The position numbers were made by a program, and so were the translations under genes. A model generated the notes under the pieces. The model did no database searches. It was not told where the DNA came from and worked only from the letters and a program-made list of their open reading frames with translations. Of a stretch of DNA of 64,000 nt, positions 16,143-24,012 are shown in pieces (position 1 is the first letter of the stretch; each line of letters starts with the position of its first letter). Source of the stretch: Crocinitomicaceae bacterium (GTDB taxonomy: Bacteria; Bacteroidota; Bacteroidia; Flavobacteriales_D; Crocinitomicaceae). The stretch lies in NCBI GenBank assembly GCA_021325675.1, contig JAJTCM010000009.1, forward strand, positions 1 through 64,000, given 5' to 3'.

Positions 16143-18311
16143 ATGAAATATTTTCTCACTCTAAGCTTGTTCCTCAGTTTGCTGGCGGTTCAGGCCCAAA
16201 ACAATTTTTCCAATATTACAGGCATCGACCTGCAGCTAATCAATCAGGCTTTTGCAAAACGGGAGAAAAACCCGGCAGCGTTTGAAGCTGTTAAATCACG
16301 TTTCCCGGTTTACAGGATCAACGGACAGGATTATTTGTCGCTCCTGGCGCAGGCAAACCCTTCTTTCAACGCGGAAACTTTGCGTTCGCAAGGGATCATT
16401 GTCGGGAAACCAATTAAAAACATAGTGACACTCAAGCTTCCTTTAACGCTTTTGAATACCGTTTCTTCTTTACAGGGAATCGACTACGTAGAAATCCCGA
16501 GCAAAATTTCCCCGGACCTCGACAAAGCGGTGAAGGACGTTCGCGCCGACAGTGTGCAGCAAGGGATCAACCTGCCGGAAGCGTATACCGGACAAGATAT
16601 TTACATCGGGATTACGGATTGGGGCTTTGATTATACCCACCCGAATTTCTATGATACTTCCCTTCAGCAAACGCGCATTGTAGCAGCCTGGGACCAGTTT
16701 AAACAAAACGGGCCGCACCCGGCCGGCTACAGTTACGGAACAGAATATGCAACGGAAAATGACCTGCTTGCTGCTCATTCCGACACGGCGAATATTTACA
16801 GTTACGGTTACCACGGAAGCCACGTAGCGGGAATCTGCGGAGGTTCGGGCGCAGGAACGGTTTACCGCGGGGTAGCTTTCGAAGCGAATTTCCTGATGGC
16901 AACTTTCCTGATCGATGCCGCTTCCGTTATTGATGCTTACGAATGGATGTACGAAAAAGCGCTCGCTGACAGCAAACGTCTCGTCATTAACCAGAGCTGG
17001 GGACTGCATTATATGGGCAACCTCGACGGAACTTCACTGCTGAGCCAGGCCATTGACGCGTATACAGAATTGGGTGTTGTTTTCGTCTCTTCCGGCGGCA
17101 ACAACGGAAATGTGAATTTCCACCTCAACAAAACATTTGCAAACAACGAGCTGAAATCCAAAATTGATTTTTACGATTACAGCGCCAATGAATTCATGTG
17201 GGGACAATCGGTCACGCAGTGGGGAGAACCGGGAAAAGCTTTCCAGACATCCATCCAGGTAACAAACAGCTCCAACACGGTCTTGGTTGAATCGCCGTTT
17301 TACAGCACGGCAACAACTGTCAATTACGTAGATTCGATCCTCGTAACAGGAACCGACACGATTTTCTTTAATGTTAGTTGTGAGAATGCTAATCCGCAGA
17401 ACAACAGGCCGCATATCCGGCTTCGTGTGAAAAACACCCATACTGCGCTTAAAGTCCTCATGCGCACGCAAGCCGCAGACGGAACCGTTCACAGCTGGAA
17501 TGTTACCGAGCTTACGACAGGCGTTGGCAACTGGGGAATGCCTTTCAGTACATCAGGCGGCGGAACAACTGCCGGAAATACGAATTACGGGATCAGCGAA
17601 CCGGCCTGTACGAACGGAACAATTGCCGTTGCCGCTTACGCAGCGCAGTTTCAGCAGGGACAAGGTACAGTTGGCGGTGGAATTGCCGGTTTTTCCAGCT
17701 GGGGCCCCACGCTCGACGATCGCGTTAAACCGGATATCAGTGCACCCGGCGTGAATGTGGGATCTTCTTTTTCATCCTATACAGACGAAAGCTTTTCTTC
17801 AGCTGCAACTGTTAATTTTAACGGGCGCGACTATCCTTTTGCTAAAATTTCAGGAACTTCCATGTCGGCGCCGATGGTGAGCGGTATTGTAGCCCTGATT
17901 TTAGATGCGAACCCCTATTTATCACCGCCGCAAGTGAAAGAAATTATCCGGGAAACAGCACGTACGGACAATTTCACAGGTGTTATTCCTGCCGAAGGAA
18001 GTACGCGCTGGGGTTATGGCAAAATCAATGCTTACGCGGCTGTTCAATTGGCTTTGAATACGGTTGGAACAGTCGAAATGAAACGTAAAGAGTTCAGCCT
18101 ATATCCGAACCCGGCCAGCGAAACCCTCCATTTAAAGCTTGAAGGCGGAATCAAAGACCAGGCGGTGAAGATTTTCGATATGACCGGGAAAACGCTGGAA
18201 CGCATTTCAGATAACGGACAGATCAGCATCAGCGATTTAAGCAAGGGAGCTTACCTTATTCAGCTGGAAGTGAACGGGAAGATTTACCAGGAAAAATTCG
18301 TAAAAGAGTAA
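16143..18311 (+). CDS. Secreted subtilisin-like (S8) protease with T9SS type A tail
   Basis: Protein of 722 residues. Signal peptide 1-18 (LLAVQA) is followed by an N-terminal propeptide-like region to ~residue 130. The catalytic triad is complete: Asp159 in ITDWGFDYTHPNF, His224 in YHGSHVAG and Ser573 in GTSMSAP. A long insertion (~330-480), with beta-rich sequence resembling a jelly-roll inserted domain, separates His and Ser. The last ~80 residues are a type A sorting domain (SLYPNPASETLHLKL...KIYQEKFVKE), so the enzyme should reach the cell surface or medium through T9SS. Inferred role: extracellular protein degradation. It is followed immediately by GNAT and YfhO genes with gaps of 1 and 3 bp. 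Confidence 0.96.
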   Translation: MKYFLTLSLFLSLLAVQAQNNFSNITGIDLQLINQAFAKREKNPAAFEAVKSRFPVYRINGQDYLSLLAQANPSFNAETLRSQGIIVGKPIKNIVTLKLPLTLLNTVSSLQGIDYVEIPSKISPDLDKAVKDVRADSVQQGINLPEAYTGQDIYIGITDWGFDYTHPNFYDTSLQQTRIVAAWDQFKQNGPHPAGYSYGTEYATENDLLAAHSDTANIYSYGYHGSHVAGICGGSGAGTVYRGVAFEANFLMATFLIDAASVIDAYEWMYEKALADSKRLVINQSWGLHYMGNLDGTSLLSQAIDAYTELGVVFVSSGGNNGNVNFHLNKTFANNELKSKIDFYDYSANEFMWGQSVTQWGEPGKAFQTSIQVTNSSNTVLVESPFYSTATTVNYVDSILVTGTDTIFFNVSCENANPQNNRPHIRLRVKNTHTALKVLMRTQAADGTVHSWNVTELTTGVGNWGMPFSTSGGGTTAGNTNYGISEPACTNGTIAVAAYAAQFQQGQGTVGGGIAGFSSWGPTLDDRVKPDISAPGVNVGSSFSSYTDESFSSAATVNFNGRDYPFAKISGTSMSAPMVSGIVALILDANPYLSPPQVKEIIRETARTDNFTGVIPAEGSTRWGYGKINAYAAVQLALNTVGTVEMKRKEFSLYPNPASETLHLKLEGGIKDQAVKIFDMTGKTLERISDNGQISISDLSKGAYLIQLEVNGKIYQEKFVKE

Positions 18312-18312
18312 C

Positions 18313-18807
18313 ATGGCGATTCACAGGATCGGTAACGATGAAATCACAAAAGTCCGGGAAATTGCCATGATCACCTGGCCGGTGGCTTTTGGAGAAATCC
18401 TCAGCAAAGAACAGCTCGCTTACATGATGAACATGATGTATTCCGAAGATGTGCTTGAAAAACAGCTTCATTCCGGGCATGAATTTTACCTCTACACCGA
18501 AGAAGGAAAAGCTTTGGGTTTTATGGGAATTGAACCCGGTTACAAAGGAAAAAGCCAGCTTAAAATCCACAAATTATACATTCTCCCGAACCAGCAAGGC
18601 AAGGGGATCGGGCAGCAATTTATCGCTTTGGCAACAGAACGCGCAAAAGAGCTGAAGCAAAACATCCTGACACTGAATGTGAACCGTTTCAACAAAGCGC
18701 TGCATTTTTACGAAAAACTCGGCTTTGCCAACATGCGCTCCGAAGATATCGACATCGGCAAAGGCTACCTGATGGAAGATTACGTCATGGAAAAAACCAT
18801 TCTTTAA
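18313..18807 (+). CDS. GNAT family N-acetyltransferase
   Basis: Protein of 164 residues, a single GNAT fold. The acetyl-CoA binding motif A is LYILPNQQGKGIGQQFI near residues 90-106, followed by LNVNRFNKALHFYEKLGF, the classic motif B. The substrate is not predictable. It lies one base after the subtilase stop and 3 bp before the YfhO gene, so it is probably read through from upstream. Confidence 0.92.
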   Translation: MAIHRIGNDEITKVREIAMITWPVAFGEILSKEQLAYMMNMMYSEDVLEKQLHSGHEFYLYTEEGKALGFMGIEPGYKGKSQLKIHKLYILPNQQGKGIGQQFIALATERAKELKQNILTLNVNRFNKALHFYEKLGFANMRSEDIDIGKGYLMEDYVMEKTIL

Positions 18808-18810
18808 TTT

Positions 18811-21537
18811 ATGTGGAGCAGCGCCCGGCAGTGGATCAAAAGTCACGTGGAAATTTCAGTTTTCCTGGCTTACCTGCTGCTTACCCTACTGTGCTTTTTC
18901 CCTTTAGTCAACGGTTCTGCAAGCCTGAACTGGGACGCTTCCGATCTTTGGCTGCCCTGGAAACATTTCATTACCGAAGAATTATATAACGGGCAGCTTC
19001 CGCTGTGGAACCCGTATCACGTAAACGGTTTTCCGCAGCAAGGCGACAGCATGACGTGGTATCCGCTCAGCTGGCTGTTTGGCTTTCTGAACGGACAGTA
19101 TAATTTATCGGCGCTAAACCAGGAATATCTTTTTCACATTTTTGTAGCGGGGCTGGCATTCTACAGGTTTTCCGGGAATTTCATCCAAAGCCGGAAAATT
19201 CGTTTTCTACTGGGGCTGAGCTATATGCTTTCCGGTTTTATGATCGGCAATGCCCAGCACGTTTCCTGGATTATCAGCGCCGCGTGGATGCCGCTGGTTT
19301 TTCATTACATCATCCAAATCCTGCGTCACGCCAATAAAAAAGCCATTTTCAAGCTCGCGCTGACAGGTTTTTTCTTTTTCTCGGGCGGTTACCTGGCAAT
19401 CTTTTTCGTGGCTTTGTACATTATCACAATCGGCCTTGCTGTTTATTTTTTCCGCCAAAGAAAAGCGCAAAACCTGAAACCCGCATTCATTTATCCTGGG
19501 ATTAGCTTTCTTCTCATCGTCTTGCTGAGCCTGCCTTTGCTTTTATCTGCCTGGAACATTTTCCCGCTGTTCAACCGCTTCGACCCAAGCGATCCAAATT
19601 TCAATGTCAACACAGGATCAACACCGCTCAACGGGATTTTAGCTGTTGTTTTGCCGCTTGCTTCCGGAATTTACAACATGACGGAAATCGAATTCGGGAG
19701 CTTTTCAGCTTACCTGGGGCTCGTTCCAGTGCTTTTGCTCTGCTTCTTCGGGAAACACATATTACGGCAGCCGAAAATTGGCTTCCTGGTGCTGCTGGCT
19801 GTTTTTTTTCTCCTCTGTTCCATGGGTGACCTCCTGCCCTTACGCGCTTTGCTCTCTAAATTGCCATTGCTGGATCTATTCCGCTACCCGGCTTTGTTCC
19901 GGCTTTTCTTTATTTTTTTCCTGCTGCTCGCCGCCGGAATGGCAACAGAACGTTTGCCCGCTTTCCCCGAGCAAAGAATACACCGCATTGCCGGAGGGTT
20001 AATTATACTGATTTTGCTTTCCACACTGATTTTTTCCTGGTTAAAGGTTGATTTCGGAACAATTACACACTATTTCAGGCATTTTTCGTTCTACAAACCC
20101 CTGGAAAGCCTCAAATTGTATGACCGGATTTTCCTCAACAGCATGATTTTACTCGCCAGCGCTGTAATCCTTTTACTTAGCCCGCGCAAGAAACTGAAAA
20201 CATGGCTTTTTATGGCCTGGGGAGCAGAAATCCTCCTGGTAGCAACAACAAGCGCGCCGCATACGGTTTATCACCGCGTGAATGTTCCCTACGCGAATGA
20301 ATTACTGAGCTACCAGCCACAAAACTACGCACCGGTGCACCGCCGGCATCCTGAAAAAGAACAGCAAAGCTGGGACGGCTACCTGGATTTCAGCTGGCAG
20401 GGAAAAACCATTTTCCTCAAGCAATGGAGCAAACATTGGTACAATCCGTTGAAACTGAAAAAGCCTGCCGGGCCACTGCCTGTCATTTCAGATGCGGAAG
20501 CTGAACAAATGACGCTTTTTTCAGTATTGGGTGTTCAGAATGGAAAACCGGTTTCCGGCAAAGCTGTAAAAGCAAGTATCAACAATACCCACGAGATCCG
20601 GGTGAAATTACCGGCAAAGCTTTCACAAAGCGGCAAAAATTATTTGCTGGTAAAGCAACGGCTTGCACCGGGATGGCTGGCACACGTGGATGGATCAGCA
20701 GTCAGGCCCAGTGAAACATCGCAAGGTTTTATATTGGTCCCGCTCACGAAAAGCAGCACTGAAATCCGCCTGGTTTATGATGCTTCGGCATACAAAATTT
20801 GTTTTTGGATTTTCCTGGTTGCACTGGCCTTGATTTTGGGCTTCCTGGGATGGAATTCGAAACTAAAGTCCTTGTATCTTATCGCATCAGGTGTTCTTTT
20901 GCTTGTTGTTTCATACAGCAGCTGGGAGCGTTTATCCCATGGAAAAAAAATTACAAATTCCGGGAAATCGCTTTTGATTACAGCAAATGAGCTTGACAAC
21001 AACGAGCAATTCCGTTCGCTGGCTTACTGGAAAAAACACCGGGATTTACTGCTGATTCAAAACTACCCGAAAACGGACGGCGACATTTCCTATTTCCGTT
21101 ATTTCTACCCGGAAAAAGAAGAAATTGTTACTTACAAAGGCCGGCGTTATACGCGTTACAGCAGGAACAACGAAGCACACAACACCTTTTATTCCCTGAA
21201 AGACACAGCAATCGGGAATAATTTTGCGCTGGACCTGCTTACTTTGGGCAAGCTGAAAAATAAATTAATTTGCCTTCGTCTCGATTATAAAGCGCCTGGC
21301 ACAACGCCGCTTTCTTTGTGGATTGCCCAGCTGCGTGATGGAAAATGGATTGACGGAAAAACTTTTCCATTGGGGGATCAAAAACCTGTCCGGGCTGAAA
21401 ACGGAAAAATACTGCTGCGTTACCTCGACCTGGCTAAATTCCGTCTCCTTCCGGGTGATGAGCTGCGTATGTACACCTGGTGTGATGATCCGAATGCCCG
21501 GATTGATATTCAAAAACTAGAACTTAGCCTGGAATAA
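18811..21537 (+). CDS. YfhO family membrane protein
   Basis: Protein of 908 residues with about 12 or more transmembrane helices in the first ~480 residues, then a soluble extracytoplasmic part and two late helices near 670-720. Landmarks of the YfhO/GT-C-like family: FPLVNGSASLNWDASDLWLPWKHF near the N-terminus (luminal acidic loop; residues ~30-53), LPLWNPYHVNGFPQQGD, and GLSYMLSGFMIGNAQH. The Gram-positive YfhO protein is implicated in glycosylation of lipoteichoic acid; Bacteroidota homologues are uncharacterised but probably transfer sugars from lipid-linked donors outside the membrane. No second partner glycosyltransferase lies nearby. Confidence 0.88.
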   Translation: MWSSARQWIKSHVEISVFLAYLLLTLLCFFPLVNGSASLNWDASDLWLPWKHFITEELYNGQLPLWNPYHVNGFPQQGDSMTWYPLSWLFGFLNGQYNLSALNQEYLFHIFVAGLAFYRFSGNFIQSRKIRFLLGLSYMLSGFMIGNAQHVSWIISAAWMPLVFHYIIQILRHANKKAIFKLALTGFFFFSGGYLAIFFVALYIITIGLAVYFFRQRKAQNLKPAFIYPGISFLLIVLLSLPLLLSAWNIFPLFNRFDPSDPNFNVNTGSTPLNGILAVVLPLASGIYNMTEIEFGSFSAYLGLVPVLLLCFFGKHILRQPKIGFLVLLAVFFLLCSMGDLLPLRALLSKLPLLDLFRYPALFRLFFIFFLLLAAGMATERLPAFPEQRIHRIAGGLIILILLSTLIFSWLKVDFGTITHYFRHFSFYKPLESLKLYDRIFLNSMILLASAVILLLSPRKKLKTWLFMAWGAEILLVATTSAPHTVYHRVNVPYANELLSYQPQNYAPVHRRHPEKEQQSWDGYLDFSWQGKTIFLKQWSKHWYNPLKLKKPAGPLPVISDAEAEQMTLFSVLGVQNGKPVSGKAVKASINNTHEIRVKLPAKLSQSGKNYLLVKQRLAPGWLAHVDGSAVRPSETSQGFILVPLTKSSTEIRLVYDASAYKICFWIFLVALALILGFLGWNSKLKSLYLIASGVLLLVVSYSSWERLSHGKKITNSGKSLLITANELDNNEQFRSLAYWKKHRDLLLIQNYPKTDGDISYFRYFYPEKEEIVTYKGRRYTRYSRNNEAHNTFYSLKDTAIGNNFALDLLTLGKLKNKLICLRLDYKAPGTTPLSLWIAQLRDGKWIDGKTFPLGDQKPVRAENGKILLRYLDLAKFRLLPGDELRMYTWCDDPNARIDIQKLELSLE

Positions 21538-21622
21538 TTTTACAAAGCAATAATTTTCAGTAAACTGAATTTCATTTAATATTTTATGTATTTTTAAAAT
21601 TTCATTCATGTTATTTTAAACA

Positions 21623-22738
21623 ATGTCACAGCCTGTTTTTCCAAGAAAGGTTCATTCCAAGATCAGCCAATTACTTCATCAGCATTCTATTGTACTGGTT
21701 CACGGAGCTTTAGGAACAGGCAAAACAAGCTTCCTGAAAGAACATTTCGGTCATTACGATTATATTTCCCTGAAAAATAAAAATCACTGCCAGCTATTAA
21801 AGCAGGATCCTTATCGTTTTTTCAATTTGTATGCCGGTAAAACGATGTTTGACGATATTGAAGAGGTGCCCGGTTTTACGGAACAAATTACTTCTTATTC
21901 GCTGAGCATTTATCAAAGCGGGAACTACATTCTCATCAGCAACGTTTTTCAGCAGGCGGAATCTTCTTTTATTCACGCTTGCCCTTTTTATCCGCTGGAC
22001 TTGCAGGAAATGAAAAACGCCAGGACGTTCAAACTTACGCTCGAAGGAAATTGCGTTGCTTCCGCTTTGCCCGGAACGGTTAATTATAAGAAGCACCTCG
22101 AAGCCGTTTTTACCGGGCCTTTTGCAAGCCTTGTACGGATCCGCGATAAAAAATTGCTGTTTGACCTGCTCAGAGCCTGTGCGGAACAGGTGAACCAGCC
22201 GCTCAACCTCAACGCGATCGCCAAAAAGATCGGTGTATCGCAGCCTTCTGTTCAAAGCTGGCTGAACGCTTTTGAAAAATGCGGCCTGGTGCGTTTGCTG
22301 CCGGCGCTTGAAAAATCTTTCCAGAAGCGTGTCATCAAAAGTCCTAAGCTATATTTTATGGACTGCGGCCTGCTGAGCTATTTATTAGGCCTGAAAAGCC
22401 CGGAAGATTTGCTGAAAAGCCCGTATTTCATTCCTGTTTATCACAACCTCGTTTTCACAGAGCTTTTCCGGAAAAATGAAGCCGACAGCCATCCGAAGCC
22501 TTTGCATTACTGGAAAGAATCCAACGGGCACGAAATTCCTTTCCTGGTGGAAAATCCAACTTCCTACGATATTTATGAAGTTGTTTCGGCCCACGAGGTT
22601 TCGAAAAAAGATTTCCGGGAACTGGACTTTTTTGATGAAATCTCTGAAGGCAAGGTCCTTTCGCGAAATATCATCTATGGCGGCTATAAAAATTTCAGCA
22701 AAAACGAAGTTAATATCATTTCCTGGCAGGCTATCTGA
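21623..22738 (+). CDS. AAA_14/DUF4143 ATPase
   Basis: Protein of 371 residues. Walker A is VHGALGTGKTSF (~residues 31-42) and the Walker B-like segment is KTMFDDIEEVPGF, where FDDIEE stands for the usual FDEIQ. The C-terminal half is DUF4143, with a winged-helix part (LNAIAKKIGVSQPSVQSWLNAFEKCG, ~200-225), the 'SPKLYFMDCGLLSYLLGL' motif and 'ELFRKNEADSHPKPLHYWKES' near a nuclease-like core. These ATPases are widespread and often behave as selfish or horizontally moved genes. Their function is unknown. The upstream 85 bp is very AT-rich. Confidence 0.92.
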   Translation: MSQPVFPRKVHSKISQLLHQHSIVLVHGALGTGKTSFLKEHFGHYDYISLKNKNHCQLLKQDPYRFFNLYAGKTMFDDIEEVPGFTEQITSYSLSIYQSGNYILISNVFQQAESSFIHACPFYPLDLQEMKNARTFKLTLEGNCVASALPGTVNYKKHLEAVFTGPFASLVRIRDKKLLFDLLRACAEQVNQPLNLNAIAKKIGVSQPSVQSWLNAFEKCGLVRLLPALEKSFQKRVIKSPKLYFMDCGLLSYLLGLKSPEDLLKSPYFIPVYHNLVFTELFRKNEADSHPKPLHYWKESNGHEIPFLVENPTSYDIYEVVSAHEVSKKDFRELDFFDEISEGKVLSRNIIYGGYKNFSKNEVNIISWQAI

Positions 22739-22855
22739 GCTTTACATTCTTAAAAAGCTATAGATTATTTTCCCAAATTCCTTCGTTTTTCTTCCAGGTA
22801 ACGGACAAAAACGCCCGCTTAGCTTTTCGTCCGGCACCTTTTATTTTATTTTTCT

Positions 22856-22863
22856 TAACTTGA
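22856..22863 (+). promoter_or_regulatory. Possible -7 box
   Basis: TAACTTGA, one or two changes from TAnnTTTG, 20 bp before the ATG at 22884. It favours that ATG over the in-frame TTG at 22860. Confidence 0.4.
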
Positions 22864-22883
22864 AAAGACAAAACAAAGGGGTT

Positions 22884-23906
22884 ATGGAAAGAAAATACTA
22901 CAGCAGAACAAATGGTCTTGCAGGAAGGATTATAGCTCCCCCGGGCTTTACGGACAATGCAGAATCTTTTGACGAGCCATCCAACAACGATATTCTTAAA
23001 AGCTCAGGCAACTGGAATGTAGTTCCGGCAATCCCTGCTTTATATAACGATGAGCCTGTAAACCCAAATTCCCTTGTCCGGAGAGATATCACGGAAGGGA
23101 CACAAACGGGCATTCCCCTGAGCATTATACTTACCTTTATCAACTCTGACAATGACGGCTTACCTGTGGCCGGATTGCGTGTGGATATCTGGCACTGCAA
23201 CAAGCGCGGCTATTATTCGGCCTATGACGGACAACCCGGGATTGACGGGATTGTCAACAACGGTCATGCCACCTGGCTGCGCGGCATCCAATATACAGAC
23301 GTAAACGGACAGGTTAATTTCACAACTATATTTCCGGGCTGGTATGCTCCGCGGGCGACCCATATCCACATCCAGGTGTATGACAGCTCCAACAAACTGC
23401 TGACAACCACCCAGCTTGCCTTCCCGGATGAAATTTGCTCCGTGGTCAACGCCTACTACCGAACGAGCGGACAGAACTCCTATACCAACAGCAACGATCC
23501 CGTATTTAGCAATAATTACCCGGATGACCTGATGGTTGTAGGCGGAAGCACCGGCGGTTATATCGCAACCAGGGAAATCATTATTCAAGGGGGCAAGCTC
23601 GGAATGGAAACCATTGAAGCCGAAACCGGCGGCCAGTTCAGCAGGCTGGGCAATTATCCGAACCCATTCCGGGATGCCACAACCATTTCTTATTTCCTGA
23701 TCCAGCGCTCAGACGTGGAGCTGACCGTCAGCGACCTCACCGGCCGTGTGATTGAACGCATTATTGAATTGAGCCAGGAAGCAGGGAGAAACGAAATTGA
23801 GCTATACCTCGGCGACGAACCCGACAGCGGGGAGTATTTCTACGAGCTGAAGGTCAGCAATTACAGCGGGACTTTTCGCCAGCGAAAGAAAATGGTGAAA
23901 CTTTGA
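22884..23906 (+). CDS. Intradiol dioxygenase-like protein with T9SS type A tail
   Basis: Protein of 340 residues from the ATG at 22884 (an in-frame TTG at 22860 would add 8). Residues ~70-190 match the intradiol ring-cleavage dioxygenase fold: GLRVDIWHCNKRGYYSAYDG, then NGQVNFTTIFPGWYAPRATHIHIQV (quoted around 100-115 and 150-175). The four Fe(III) ligands of the family, two Tyr and the HxH pair, are all present. The last ~85 residues are a type A sorting domain (NYPNPFRDATTISYF...FRQRKKMVKL). No hydrophobic signal peptide is visible, which is odd for a T9SS client. Related proteins may act on aromatic compounds or may have lost activity. Confidence 0.88.
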   Translation: MERKYYSRTNGLAGRIIAPPGFTDNAESFDEPSNNDILKSSGNWNVVPAIPALYNDEPVNPNSLVRRDITEGTQTGIPLSIILTFINSDNDGLPVAGLRVDIWHCNKRGYYSAYDGQPGIDGIVNNGHATWLRGIQYTDVNGQVNFTTIFPGWYAPRATHIHIQVYDSSNKLLTTTQLAFPDEICSVVNAYYRTSGQNSYTNSNDPVFSNNYPDDLMVVGGSTGGYIATREIIIQGGKLGMETIEAETGGQFSRLGNYPNPFRDATTISYFLIQRSDVELTVSDLTGRVIERIIELSQEAGRNEIELYLGDEPDSGEYFYELKVSNYSGTFRQRKKMVKL

Positions 23907-24012
23907 TTCGTGATGAACCCGTCGCTGGGGAGAGTGATGAATGAATCAACCAAACCTTACGTTCTTACCCGAAATTTTCGTCCCTTGCGATTCAAAGCTA
24001 CATGCCTGGCAA

